Shown: positions 33,592 through 41,921 of the stretch, in pieces
Position numbering within the stretch: position 1 is the first letter of the stretch
Layout: every line of letters begins with the position of its first letter
Assembly: GCF_008642355.1 (NCBI RefSeq)
Contig: NZ_CP029193.1
Coordinates: 1,512,001-1,576,000, forward strand
Length of the DNA: 64,000 nucleotides
Reading direction: 5' to 3'
DNA from: Streptomyces venezuelae
GTDB taxonomy: Bacteria > Actinomycetota > Actinomycetes > Streptomycetales > Streptomycetaceae
The notes under the pieces: model-generated
What the model saw: only the letters and a program-made list of their open reading frames with translations
Told to the model about the DNA's origin: nothing
Databases searched by the model: none
Position numbers and translations under genes: made by a program

Positions 33592-36432
33592 CTACCGGTG
33601 GCGGGGGAACTCGACGACCTGCTGGTACGTCGGGCGGTTCTGCCACTGGATCGGCTTGTGCGTGATGCCGCCGAGCGCCCGGTGGATGACGGAGTCCGCG
33701 CACCACTGGTCCCCGGCCTTGCACGCGTCGTCACCGGGGTAGACCTCGGTGGCGGGCTTCGCGGCGGCCTGCCCGAGGGTGGTGAGCAGGGCGTCGCGGC
33801 AGGCGTCGAGTTCGCCGCCACCGCAGTAGGTGTCGGCGAGCTCGCCCTTCACCGGCTGCCCGAGGACCTTGCGCAGGTCCTTGTCGGCATAGCCCCACCA
33901 GCCGTACTGGAAGGCCGATCCGGCGTGCGCCCCCGTCGGCCCGTGCCCGGCGGACGGCGCCTCGTCGGTGGCGAGCTGGGAGGTGAGGGCGTCGTACAGC
34001 TCCGTGCCGAGGCCCGGCTTGAACTCGGCCTCGATCAGCCGCGGCCACCAGGCGTCCATGATGCGCACGGCGTCGGGGTGGGCGTACGTCTTGGAGCCCG
34101 CCGCCGTCTGGTTGCGCTGGGCGCCCGCCTTGCCCCAGGCCTCCAACTGCTCCACCGCCTTGGCCTGTTGCGGGTCGGTGACCGGCTTGCTGCGCAGCAC
34201 CTTCAGGAGCTCGGGCAGCACCTGTTCGCCGCGCAGGTCGGTGACGGCGGCCTCGGACATGGCCCGGGTGAGGGAGGCGCGGGTGACGCCGCCCTGCTCG
34301 GTGAGCCTCTTGACGCGTCCGTCGAGCAGGTCGCCGCGGTGCACGGCGCTGACGCCGAAGCCCGCCGTGCTGAAGTCCTTGGCCTGCTTGTTGTTCCAGG
34401 AGATGTAGTAGTCCTGGTTGACGGATTGCGGGTGTGCGGCGGGCGGGGTCTGCGCGGAGGTGTTGTTCTCCGGGTCGAAGTCACGCCATTCGAGGTCCTG
34501 CCGGGCCGTGACCGGCAGGGCGGGGTCGACGCCGTCGGCGCGCTCGGGGTTGGCGCCGCTGTTGTAGTACGCGATGTCGCGGGAGTCGGCGTAGAACCAG
34601 TTGAAGGCGTAGCTGATGTTCTGCGCGGCCTTCTTGAACGTCGAGGAGTCCTTGACGTACGTGGGGTCGTTCAGCATCTGGAAGCCGATGATCGAGTCGG
34701 CTTCGTGGCGGTAGGTGGAGCGCAGCGAGACGTACGCGACGGGTTTGCCGTCGACGGTCGCGCGGTGCGTGACGATGCCGTACTTCGTGCGGAAGACCTG
34801 CATGCGGTAGGAGCCCGCGGCAGTGGAGTCGGCGACGGTCGGCTTCCAGGCGTTCTTGCGCTCCATCTTCTCCATGGGCAGGCAGGTGCCGCGGTACCGA
34901 TAGCCGGCCGACTGCTTGGTGGGAGCGCCGCCACCCGGTTCGCAGAGTTCGACGGCGTACGTGTCGGTGATGTCCTGCCCGGCGGAGGTGGCCGACCAGG
35001 CGTAGTCCTGGCCGCGTCCCAGCTGGACGTACATGCCGACGCCCGCGAAGGAGACGCCGCGTGCGCTGATGCCGGGGCCCTGGAGCTCCTGCTGCATGAG
35101 GAGCTGGGGTGCGAAGTAGCCGGTCTGCGGGCCGAAGACGGCGACGGGGTTGCCGCTCGCGGTGTGCTTCCCGGCGACGAGCAGGGCGTTGGACATGCCC
35201 TTCTTGTGGCCGTCGGCCTTGAACAGGTCCGGGGGCAGGACACCCTTGTCGTACATGCCCTGCGCGGGCCTCAGCTTCTTCGGGGCCTTCACGGGGTCCT
35301 TGGCGCCGGTCCTGGCGCCGCCCTCGCGGTCGTACACGAGCTGTTCACGCTCGACCGAGCCGGGGTCGGGCATGGCGGTGCCGCGTGCTTTCTCCGGCTT
35401 GCCCGCGTACGGGAAGCTCGTGCCGTCGTGGATGGTCTGGACGGCCTCGGGGTCGTTGCGGGCGCGGAAGGACTCCCAGACCCGCGTGCCCTTCTCGACG
35501 CCGTACTTCTTCTGGGACGCCAGGAGGGAGAGGGCGGACTCGACCTCGCCGCCGCCGCCGTTGCCGAACAGCCCGCCGACCACGGAGGCCAGCGCGATCA
35601 TGTCGGTGATCTTGAAGGGTTCGATCTCGCCGACGTTGGTGATCGCGTCTATCTTCCCGGTCAGGACGTACTCGCCGGGGAAGTAGCGGCCGTTCTTGGA
35701 CTTGGTGCGGTACGCGTTGAGGCCGTCGATGTAGGCCTGCGCGTCCTCCATGGCCTGCCTGCCGCGCTCGCCCTGCGTCGACCTGATGTACTCGACCTGC
35801 TTCTCCAGGTCCTTCTCCGTGTACGGGGCCTGCGGCCAGAACTGCTGCTCCAGGCCCTGGTTTGCGGGCGCGCCGCCCGCGAACGACGTCAGCTGCCCGC
35901 GCCCGATGTGCCGGAAGAGGTCGATGAGCCAGAGCCGGTCCTGCCCGGCGGCGAAGCCCGCGCCGAACTCGGTGCCGTAGCGGGTGGTGCCCTTGATGTG
36001 CGGGACGCCGTACTTCTTGTCCCGGGTGATCGTCACGTCGTCGCGCGGCTTGGTGACGGAGGCTATCCGATCGCCGGGTACGCCGAAGGAGGCATCGTTG
36101 AAGAACTCGGTGAGCTTGTCGTCGGTGAGCGACGGATAGCCGGAGGAGAGCGCGTCGTACGGGCCCAACTGGTCGTCCGCGTGCGCGGGTCTGGTGCCGA
36201 GGACGCGGTGGGCGAGGATCTCGGCGAGCGTCGCGTTGCCGTTGGTGCCGGGCGGCAGGACGTCCGCGCACTGGCCTCCGCAGAGGTCCGTGTCCTCGGC
36301 CGCGGACCGCTCCTTCGGGGCCGGTTCCCGGGGACCGGCGACGGCGCCCGGCAGGGGCGCGAGCAGGGACGCGCCGAGCGCGAGCGCCGCCCCCGCGGTG
36401 AGTGTTCTGAGCCTGACGATGCGTCGTCGCAT
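33592..36432 (-). CDS. Secreted penicillin acylase-family amidase
   Basis: 946 residues with a signal peptide (basic start, then LTAGAALALGASLLAPLPGAVAG). The Ntn-hydrolase precursor order is clear: alpha chain with RDKKYGVPHIKG and FAAGQDRLWLIDLFRHIGRG, a linker, then the autocatalytic site before the nucleophile in KKGMSNALLVAGKH (Ser414) and the beta chain with VFGPQTGYFAPQLLMQQ. Family members hydrolyse penicillins, acyl-homoserine lactones or lipopeptides. The product is exported and self-processes. The RBS GGAGGAG precedes the ATG. Its end faces the hydrolase gene with a 12-nt gap. Confidence 0.95.
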   Translation of the reverse strand: MRRRIVRLRTLTAGAALALGASLLAPLPGAVAGPREPAPKERSAAEDTDLCGGQCADVLPPGTNGNATLAEILAHRVLGTRPAHADDQLGPYDALSSGYPSLTDDKLTEFFNDASFGVPGDRIASVTKPRDDVTITRDKKYGVPHIKGTTRYGTEFGAGFAAGQDRLWLIDLFRHIGRGQLTSFAGGAPANQGLEQQFWPQAPYTEKDLEKQVEYIRSTQGERGRQAMEDAQAYIDGLNAYRTKSKNGRYFPGEYVLTGKIDAITNVGEIEPFKITDMIALASVVGGLFGNGGGGEVESALSLLASQKKYGVEKGTRVWESFRARNDPEAVQTIHDGTSFPYAGKPEKARGTAMPDPGSVEREQLVYDREGGARTGAKDPVKAPKKLRPAQGMYDKGVLPPDLFKADGHKKGMSNALLVAGKHTASGNPVAVFGPQTGYFAPQLLMQQELQGPGISARGVSFAGVGMYVQLGRGQDYAWSATSAGQDITDTYAVELCEPGGGAPTKQSAGYRYRGTCLPMEKMERKNAWKPTVADSTAAGSYRMQVFRTKYGIVTHRATVDGKPVAYVSLRSTYRHEADSIIGFQMLNDPTYVKDSSTFKKAAQNISYAFNWFYADSRDIAYYNSGANPERADGVDPALPVTARQDLEWRDFDPENNTSAQTPPAAHPQSVNQDYYISWNNKQAKDFSTAGFGVSAVHRGDLLDGRVKRLTEQGGVTRASLTRAMSEAAVTDLRGEQVLPELLKVLRSKPVTDPQQAKAVEQLEAWGKAGAQRNQTAAGSKTYAHPDAVRIMDAWWPRLIEAEFKPGLGTELYDALTSQLATDEAPSAGHGPTGAHAGSAFQYGWWGYADKDLRKVLGQPVKGELADTYCGGGELDACRDALLTTLGQAAAKPATEVYPGDDACKAGDQWCADSVIHRALGGITHKPIQWQNRPTYQQVVEFPRHR

Positions 36433-36735
36433 GGGTGCTCCTCCGGTTTCTGCGGAAGACCGATGCGGCGGAGGCTACTGGCGGGTTGCCCAACGTGAAA
36501 GATGAACAAGCGTCGCCTTTTCCGAATCACCACAACGCGCCCCCCATGCGCCTGCATCACCGCAGCTCGTGCGGGCAGGCGAAAAACGGTCGCGCGATGA
36601 GGGAGCCGAATCGCGTGTCGATACGTCTACTCGGCGACGTCGTGACGGACTCGATGGACTCGATTCGACATCGACGCCGGCGACAGCGGAACACGGGTAC
36701 CAGTACGGAAGTACGTGTGACGGAGGTGCAGGGCG
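36433..36735. other. Divergent intergenic region
   Basis: About 300 bp between the penicillin acylase gene and the unknown plus-strand gene. It contains both ribosome binding sites (GGAGGAG on the minus strand near 36440, GGAGG on the plus strand near 36721) and presumably both promoters. I see no operator-grade palindrome; three GTAC tetranucleotides cluster at about 36696-36715. Confidence 0.4.
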
Positions 36736-37344
36736 ATGGCCGGATTCCGGAGTCTCGCGAGACAGGTGCGTGATCCGAAGAGCGACCTGGCACTGCGGCG
36801 CTACTCGCTGCGCAAGTGCCTGGAGAGGTTCGCCCCCTACGGCCACCGGGCGACCTGGGACCATTTGTGCGCCCGGGCGGGGTTCGGGCCCGAGGACAGG
36901 TCACCGGATCCGGTGCGGCTGGTGGCGGCGCTCAACGAACTGGAGGCGGCGCGGGCGGTGTGGCTCGCCTACGAGGCGGATTTCGCCGAACGCCGCCGCA
37001 AGGAGAAGCACGACGGGCTCAGGCGCCCCGGCAGCGTCGACGACTGGCACCGCTGCACCTGGGGTGGGTGCGGCGTGGCCTGGTGCGACGACCCCGACGT
37101 CCACCCGGACGAACCCCTCGCCGAGGTCCTGCGCCGGCTCATCACGGCGCTGGAGCGGGAGCCGGGCACGAGCTGCCCCGTCTGCGCGGACACCGCCCTC
37201 ACCTGGAAGCACGGCCTGGCGCACGAGCCGTCGTCGGGAGCGGTCTGCACGGGCTGCGGCATCGTCGTGCCCGGCCCGGTCCTCACGGCCGACGCCGTGG
37301 ACCGGGCGCGCGCGAGGCGGTTGCGTCCCCTGGTGTCGGCGTGA
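36736..37344 (+). CDS. Unknown protein with zinc-ribbon-like cysteines
   Basis: 202 residues; the ATG follows GGAGG. The N-terminal half is helical and basic (SLRKCLERFAPYGHRATWDHLCARAGFG). The C-terminal half has paired cysteines: CTWGGCGVAWCDD, then SCPVCADTALTWKH and VCTGCGIVVPGP, which together could form zinc knuckles. I do not recognise a family. It is convergent with the next gene, 12 nt apart. Confidence 0.7.
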   Translation: MAGFRSLARQVRDPKSDLALRRYSLRKCLERFAPYGHRATWDHLCARAGFGPEDRSPDPVRLVAALNELEAARAVWLAYEADFAERRRKEKHDGLRRPGSVDDWHRCTWGGCGVAWCDDPDVHPDEPLAEVLRRLITALEREPGTSCPVCADTALTWKHGLAHEPSSGAVCTGCGIVVPGPVLTADAVDRARARRLRPLVSA

Positions 37345-37356
37345 GGAACGGAGCGG

Positions 37357-37875
37357 TCAGGGCGTGACCACATCCGTGTGGATCGCCAGTTTGAACTGGG
37401 CGTGGATCAGCGGCGTGCGGAGCTTCACGTCTCCCACGCCGCGTGCCGAGATCTTCAGGCCGAGCGGTGTGCCCGGGTGCACGAACATCTGCCAGAGGTA
37501 GGTCCTGTACTGCCCGCCCCTGGTCGGCGCGGAGTCGGTCGTCGCGGTCGAGTCGTACCCCGTCGAGAGGTTCAGCGGGTCACGGACGTACCGCGAGCGG
37601 AACTCGGTCGCCTTCGCGTCCGGCTCCCAGAAGACCATCGCCGAGAGCATGCCCCAGCCCTCGTGGCTGGGCCATATCAGTCCTGAGCGCGCGTCCGGGT
37701 ACTCCGAAGGGCTCGTCAGACCCTTCGACGGGTCGTGCATGCGCCACGGATCGTACGACTCGTCACCGGCGCCGTACGGGAAGCGCACCAGGTGGTAGCC
37801 GTCACTGTCGTACTTGACGGCCTGCTTCCCGTGGCGTGCGGCGTCCCACAGCAGTGAGCAAATGGCGACGGACAT
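37357..37875 (-). CDS. Unknown 172-residue protein
   Basis: The start MSVAICSLLWDAARHGKQAVKYDSDGYHLVRFPYGAG follows a strong GGGGGAG ribosome binding site. The sequence is soluble, rich in aromatic residues (Tyr, Trp, Phe) and has no signal peptide, no repeated domain and no motif I can assign. The coding bias is normal for the window, so it is probably a real gene. A short GT-rich hexanucleotide repeat lies just upstream (about 37889-37911). Confidence 0.65.
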   Translation of the reverse strand: MSVAICSLLWDAARHGKQAVKYDSDGYHLVRFPYGAGDESYDPWRMHDPSKGLTSPSEYPDARSGLIWPSHEGWGMLSAMVFWEPDAKATEFRSRYVRDPLNLSTGYDSTATTDSAPTRGGQYRTYLWQMFVHPGTPLGLKISARGVGDVKLRTPLIHAQFKLAIHTDVVTP

Positions 37876-37996
37876 CGGCTCTCCCCCGTTCTGTGTCTGT
37901 GTCTGTGCCGGCGGATTCGCTTACGTAGAACACACGTTGATACGCCGGACCCAGTTGCGGCCAGACATGGCACAGGAAATTCCGGACCGGTCGCCG

Positions 37997-38467
37997 CTAC
38001 CGCTTCCGGGGTCCGCGGTCCACCAGGAGGCGGGAGCCGCTGTGCCGCTCGCCGAAGACGTCGTCGGGGTTGGACAGCACGCAGGTGTCCAGGGACAGGC
38101 AGCCGCAGCCGATGCAGTCGGTCAGGTGGTCGCGCAGCCTGCCCAGCTGCTTGATGCGCTCGTCCAGCTCCGAGCGCCACCCCTCGGAGAGCCGCGCCCA
38201 GTCCTCGCGGGTCGGCGTGCGCTCCTCGGGGAGCGAGTCGAGGGCCTCGCGGATCGTCGAGAGCGGGATGCCGACGCGCTGGGAGGCGCGGATGAAGGCG
38301 ACGCGGCGGAGCGTGTCCCGGTGGTAGCGGCGCTGGTTGCCGGAGGTGCGGCGGCTGGTGATGAGGCCCTTGGACTCGTAGAAGTGCAGGGCGGACACGG
38401 CGACGCCGCTGCGGTCGGCGAGCTGGCCGACGGTGAGTTCGTGGACCTTCTCCGGTATCTGGGGCAC
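37997..38467 (-). CDS. soxR: SoxR, redox-sensing MerR-family activator
   Basis: 156 residues from a GTG start. The MerR winged helix is [26 protein letters not shown], followed by the dimerisation helix. The [2Fe-2S] ligands are all present as [12 protein letters not shown] (C-x2-C-x-C-x5-C). SoxR proteins are oxidised by redox-cycling compounds; in Streptomyces they respond to endogenous pigments and antibiotics. It is divergent from the MaoC-like gene across 94 nt. I see no clear SoxR box in this gap, so its targets may be elsewhere. Confidence 0.95.
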   Translation of the reverse strand: MPQIPEKVHELTVGQLADRSGVAVSALHFYESKGLITSRRTSGNQRRYHRDTLRRVAFIRASQRVGIPLSTIREALDSLPEERTPTREDWARLSEGWRSELDERIKQLGRLRDHLTDCIGCGCLSLDTCVLSNPDDVFGERHSGSRLLVDRGPRKR

Positions 38468-38491
38468 ACCACAAACCTACTGGCTGGTCCG

Positions 38492-38534
38492 TTGACACGC
38501 GTGGGCCCACGCACCATGCTGAGCAAGCGCTTAG
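38492..38534 (+). promoter_or_regulatory. Promoter and TetR operator of the MaoC gene
   Basis: A consensus -35 TTGACA lies at 38492-38497. Downstream, TGAGCAAGCGCTTAG at 38520-38534 contains the perfect palindrome AAGCGCTT and overlaps the expected -10/start-site region. The identical 15-mer recurs at 39700-39714, upstream of the TetR gene. The repeat therefore very likely marks repression of this promoter by that TetR protein. Confidence 0.7.
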
Positions 38535-38561
38535 TCTGCATACGTCTAGGAGGCCAGGGAC

Positions 38562-39026
38562 ATGGCGGAGCCGAGGATCTTCACGTCGCCCGAGGAGCTG
38601 CGCGCCGGAGTCGGCGAGCAGCTCGGGTACAGCGACTGGCTGGAGATCGACCAGAAGCGGATCGACCTCTTCGCCGAGGCGACCGGCGATCACCAGTGGA
38701 TCCACGTGGACGCGGAGAAGGCGGCCGAGGGCCCCTTCGGGACGACCATCGCGCACGGCTACCTGACGCTGTCGCTGCTGCCGATCCTGGTGCCGCAGAC
38801 GATGCGCGTCGAGGGCATGAAGATGGGCCTCAACTACGGCACGGAGAAGGTCCGCTTCCCCTCCCCCGTGCCGGTCGGCTCGCGGCTGCGCGCGACCGCC
38901 GTGCTCACGGACGTCACGCCGACCAAGGACGGCGGCGTACAGGTGACGGCCAAGGTCACCGTCGAGCGCGAGGGCGGCGACAAGCCGGCCTGCGTGGCGG
39001 AGTCGGTGTCGCGCTACTACTTCTGA
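38562..39026 (+). CDS. MaoC-family enoyl-CoA hydratase-like protein
   Basis: 154 residues with a single hot-dog fold. The hydratase 2 motif is present as FAEATGDHQWIHVD (Asp and His) with GTTIAHGYLTLSLLP. It would hydrate a 2-enoyl-CoA, or act as a polyhydroxyalkanoate/fatty-acid side-path hydratase. The gene is monocistronic, controlled by an AAGCGCTT operator, and its 3' end overlaps the convergent TetR gene by 10 bp. Confidence 0.94.
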   Translation: MAEPRIFTSPEELRAGVGEQLGYSDWLEIDQKRIDLFAEATGDHQWIHVDAEKAAEGPFGTTIAHGYLTLSLLPILVPQTMRVEGMKMGLNYGTEKVRFPSPVPVGSRLRATAVLTDVTPTKDGGVQVTAKVTVEREGGDKPACVAESVSRYYF

Positions 39027-39655
39027 GGCTCCACGGGCCTGGCGCCCACCATGCGCAGCACGAGGTCGGCGTAGAGCGCGCCGACCTCGTCGGGCGTCCG
39101 GTGTCCCGCCGCGTTGAACCAGCGGGCGACGTCGATGCAGAGCGACAGGACGGCGAGCGTGGTGCCGGGCACGTCGGGGACGTCGAACTCCCCCGTCCGC
39201 ACGCCGTCGTTGATGATGTCCCGCACGGCCGCGTCCGACTGGCGGCGCAGCGCGACGATCTCGGTACGGTGCTCGTCGCCGAGCGCGTCCAGCTCGTACT
39301 GCACGACCCGCGCGGTCGTGTGGTGCGCGGCGTGCCAGCCGACGAAGGACCGGACGGCTTCCTGGAGCCGTTCGGCGGGGCCGCCCGCGCCGTCCGCCGC
39401 GGTCCGCAGGATCGTCAGGGCCTTGTCGTGGCCGATCCGGCTGATGCGGTGGAGCAGCTCTTCCTTCGTCTTGTAGTGGATGTAGAGCGCGGCGGGGCTC
39501 ATGCCGGCACGGCCCGCGATGTCCCGGGTCGTCGTCGCGTGGTAGCCACGCTCGGCGAAGGCCTCGACGGCGGCGACCAGCAGCCGCCTGGCCGCGTCGG
39601 GGCTGACCTCGCCCCACGGCTGCTCCTCGCCGGGCGTCTCCTCCGCCGTACCCAT
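39017..39655 (-). CDS. TetR-family regulator binding AAGCGCTT
   Basis: 212 residues; the ATG chosen has AAGGAG 5 nt upstream. The helix-turn-helix is LLVAAVEAFAERGYHATTTRDIAGRAGMSPAALYIHYKTKEELLHRI. The C-terminal domain (FVGWHAAHHTTARVVQYELDAL) resembles regulators of fatty-acid and acyl-CoA genes. The same 15-bp sequence is found in its own promoter (39700-39714) and in the MaoC promoter (38520-38534), giving a small autoregulated regulon. Confidence 0.92.
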   Translation of the reverse strand: MGTAEETPGEEQPWGEVSPDAARRLLVAAVEAFAERGYHATTTRDIAGRAGMSPAALYIHYKTKEELLHRISRIGHDKALTILRTAADGAGGPAERLQEAVRSFVGWHAAHHTTARVVQYELDALGDEHRTEIVALRRQSDAAVRDIINDGVRTGEFDVPDVPGTTLAVLSLCIDVARWFNAAGHRTPDEVGALYADLVLRMVGARPVEPQK

Positions 39656-39699
39656 GTCCACTCCTTCACCGTTCGGGAGGGACACCATACCCCTGACGG

Positions 39700-39714
39700 T
39701 GAGCAAGCGCTTAG
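39700..39714. promoter_or_regulatory. Second copy of the AAGCGCTT operator
   Basis: TGAGCAAGCGCTTAG, identical over 15 bp to 38520-38534, lies 45 nt upstream of the TetR start codon. It is the probable autoregulatory site. It also sits just beyond the 3' end of the YiaAB gene and is unlikely to affect it. Confidence 0.7.
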
Positions 39715-39727
39715 CGCGTCGGCCGGG

Positions 39728-39946
39728 TCAGGGCGCCTCCTGCCGGTCCCTGATCACCTTGGCGAGGGTGAACGCGGAGGTCGTCAGGTAGAGCACGGCG
39801 ATGGCGAGGAAGCCCCGCACCCAGGCCGATGCGTCCAAGTAGCCGATGCCGACGGCGACGGCACCGAGGGAGACCGCGAAGGAGGCGACGGCCTGGCCGT
39901 AGAAGGCGTTGGTGGTCTGCTGCTGTTTGACGAACGGATCGGTCAT
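39728..39946 (-). CDS. YiaA/YiaB two-helix membrane protein
   Basis: 72 residues with two hydrophobic helices: FYGQAVASFAVSLGAVAVGIGYL and WVRGFLAIAVLYLTTSAFTLA, joined by a short loop. This matches the YiaAB two-helix domain found in small inner-membrane proteins of unknown function. It sits between TetR and acyl-CoA dehydrogenase genes with 70 nt to the latter, and no partner is evident. Confidence 0.9.
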   Translation of the reverse strand: MTDPFVKQQQTTNAFYGQAVASFAVSLGAVAVGIGYLDASAWVRGFLAIAVLYLTTSAFTLAKVIRDRQEAP

Positions 39947-40016
39947 GCCGTCAGCTTCGGGGAGGAACGGCGGACCCGGTATCCGCTCACGTACTCAGGC
40001 CGGTACTCAGAAGGGT

Positions 40017-41168
40017 TCAGAAGGCCGAAACCCCCGTCAGCGCGCGGCCGATGACGAGCTTCTGTATCTGGCTCGTGCCTTCGTAGAGGGTCATGACGCG
40101 GGCGTCGCGCAGCAGCTTGCCCGCCGGGTACTCGTCGATGTAGCCGTACCCTCCGAAGACCTGAAGAGCGTTGTTCGCGGCCCGCACCGCGGCCTCGGAG
40201 GCGAACAGCTTGGCCTTGGAGGACTCCGTGGCGAACGGCTGCCCCCGGTCGATCAGATCGGCGACCCGCCAGGTCAGCAGGCGCGCGGCGTCCACGTCGA
40301 CCGCGATGTCGCTGATCAGCTCCTGCACCAGCTGGTGGTGGGCGATGGTCTTCCCGAACTGCTCGCGCTCGGTGGCGTACCGCACCGCCGCGTCCAGGGC
40401 GGCCCTCGCGATGCCGACGCAGCCCGCCGCCACCGACATCCGCCCCTTCGCGAGGGCCGACATGGCGACGGAGAAGCCCTTGCCCTCGGGCGCCATCATG
40501 GCCGAGGCGGGCACGCGGACGTCCTCCAGGACGAGTTCGGCGGTGGCCTGGCCGCGCAGGCCGAGCTTGCCGTGGAGGGTGCGGCGGGTGAGGCCGGGGG
40601 TGTCGGTGGGGACGAGGAAGGCGGACACACCCTTGTGGCCGGGGGCGTCGCCGGTGCGGGCGAAGAGGAGCACGACATCGGCCCAGGTGCCGTTCGTGAT
40701 GAACATCTTCGTGCCGTTGACGACGTACGAGTCCCCGTCGCGCACCGCCCGCGTGCTGAGGCTGCCCGCGTCGGAGCCGGTGCCCGGTTCGGTGAGCCCG
40801 AAGCATCCGACGTACTCGCCGGAGGTGAGCCCCGGCAGCCACTGCCGCTTCTGCTCCTCGCTGCCCCAGTGGGCGATGGTCTTGGCGACCAGGCCGAGCG
40901 AGACGGAGACGATGCCGCGCACGGAGGAGTCACCGCGCCCGAGCTCCTCGGTCACCAGGCAGTACGCGAGGTGGTCGCCGCCCGAGCCGCCGTACTCCTC
41001 GTCGATGGTGAGCCCGAGAAAGCCGACTTCGCCGAGCTTCTTCACCAGGGTGCGGTCGACGCTCTCCGCGCGGTCCCACTCGACGACGTGCGGTGCGATC
41101 TCGCGCGCGACGAAGTCCTCGGCCAGCTCCCGGACGGCGGTCTGCTCGTCGCTGAGCTCCAGGTTCAT
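40017..41168 (-). CDS. Acyl-CoA dehydrogenase
   Basis: 383 residues from the ATG at 41168 (RBS AGAGG); a GTG nine nt upstream is an alternative. Signature motifs are CFGLTEPGTGSDAGSLSTRA, MFITNGTWADVVLLFA, the catalytic-base/substrate region QVFGGYGYIDEYPAGKLLRDARV, and YEGTSQIQKLVIGRAL at the C-terminus. This is the short/branched-chain acyl-CoA dehydrogenase type. It is divergent from a TetR gene, with a symmetrical operator in the 72-nt gap, and catalyses the first step of beta-oxidation of an unknown acyl-CoA. Confidence 0.94.
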   Translation of the reverse strand: MNLELSDEQTAVRELAEDFVAREIAPHVVEWDRAESVDRTLVKKLGEVGFLGLTIDEEYGGSGGDHLAYCLVTEELGRGDSSVRGIVSVSLGLVAKTIAHWGSEEQKRQWLPGLTSGEYVGCFGLTEPGTGSDAGSLSTRAVRDGDSYVVNGTKMFITNGTWADVVLLFARTGDAPGHKGVSAFLVPTDTPGLTRRTLHGKLGLRGQATAELVLEDVRVPASAMMAPEGKGFSVAMSALAKGRMSVAAGCVGIARAALDAAVRYATEREQFGKTIAHHQLVQELISDIAVDVDAARLLTWRVADLIDRGQPFATESSKAKLFASEAAVRAANNALQVFGGYGYIDEYPAGKLLRDARVMTLYEGTSQIQKLVIGRALTGVSAF

Positions 41169-41195
41169 CGGGGGCACCTCTTCACGTCGACATTT

Positions 41196-41214
41196 AAATT
41201 AGCACTGCTAGTTT
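41196..41214. promoter_or_regulatory. TetR operator, AAAYTA-N7-TAGTTT copy 1
   Basis: AAATTAGCACTGCTAGTTT has near-perfect 6-bp arms (AAATTA/TAGTTT) and an inner TAGCA-C-TGCTA palindrome. It lies between the acyl-CoA dehydrogenase and its divergent TetR gene. A 16/19 match is found at 46269-46287. Confidence 0.7.
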
Positions 41215-41240
41215 CTCGCGGCAGCCCTACTATGTGCCGC

Positions 41241-41888
41241 ATGGCCCGACCGCGCAAGCCCCTCCTCAGCCGAGAACGCATCGTCGAGACGGCGCGCGCG
41301 CTCGTGGACGCCGAGGGGCTCGCGGCCGTCTCGACGCGCCGCCTCGCCGCGGAGCTCGGCGTCAGCGGGCCCTCCCTCTACAACCACTTCCGCACCAAGG
41401 ACCAGATCCTGGAGGCGGTCGCCGACTCGGTGAGCGCACAGGTCGACCTGTCGATGTTCGAGCCCGACGACGCGCGGGACTGGCGCACGGCTCTGCACGA
41501 CTGGGCGGTCTCCTACCGGGCGGCCCTCACCCTGCACCCCAACATCGTGCCGGTGCTCGCGCGCGGCCCCGGGCGCAGGCCGGCCGGACTGCGGCTCGCG
41601 GACGCGGTGTTCGGCGCGATGGTCGACGCGGGCTGGCCCGCCGCGCAGGCGACGTCGATCGGCGCGCTGATGCGGTACTTCGTGATGGGCTCCGCGATCG
41701 GCTCGTTCGCCGGGGGCTTCGTGGACGACGAGGCGGCGTACGACCCCGCCGACTACCCGCACCTCGGCCAGGCCCACCTGCTCGCCGACCGCCAGCAGGT
41801 CATCGACGAGCGGGCCTTCGAGGTGGGCCTGCGGGCGCTGCTCGACGGGCTGGCGCTGCAGTACGAGCAGGTGGCGGCGCGGGCCTGA
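41241..41888 (+). CDS. TetR-family regulator
   Basis: 215 residues. The helix-turn-helix is SRERIVETARALVDAEGLAAVSTRRLAAELGVSGPSLYNHFRTKDQILEAV. The C-terminal domain has MRYFVMGSAIGSFAGGF, of the TetR_C type found in AcrR/TetR repressors. It is divergent from the acyl-CoA dehydrogenase, and the operator between them recurs before the aldehyde dehydrogenase operon 5 kb away, so it probably controls both. Confidence 0.92.
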   Translation: MARPRKPLLSRERIVETARALVDAEGLAAVSTRRLAAELGVSGPSLYNHFRTKDQILEAVADSVSAQVDLSMFEPDDARDWRTALHDWAVSYRAALTLHPNIVPVLARGPGRRPAGLRLADAVFGAMVDAGWPAAQATSIGALMRYFVMGSAIGSFAGGFVDDEAAYDPADYPHLGQAHLLADRQQVIDERAFEVGLRALLDGLALQYEQVAARA

Positions 41889-41921
41889 GGGACCGGACGC
41901 CCGCGCGCGCCGGGGCCCGCG

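Noticed and set aside
33598..36498. Plus-strand frame of 966 codons opposite the penicillin acylase gene
   Set aside because: Same GC shadow effect; the minus-strand product has a signal peptide and catalytic site.
37889..37911. GT-rich hexanucleotide repeat upstream of the unknown gene
   Set aside because: Only about three copies; too short to treat as a functional repeat.
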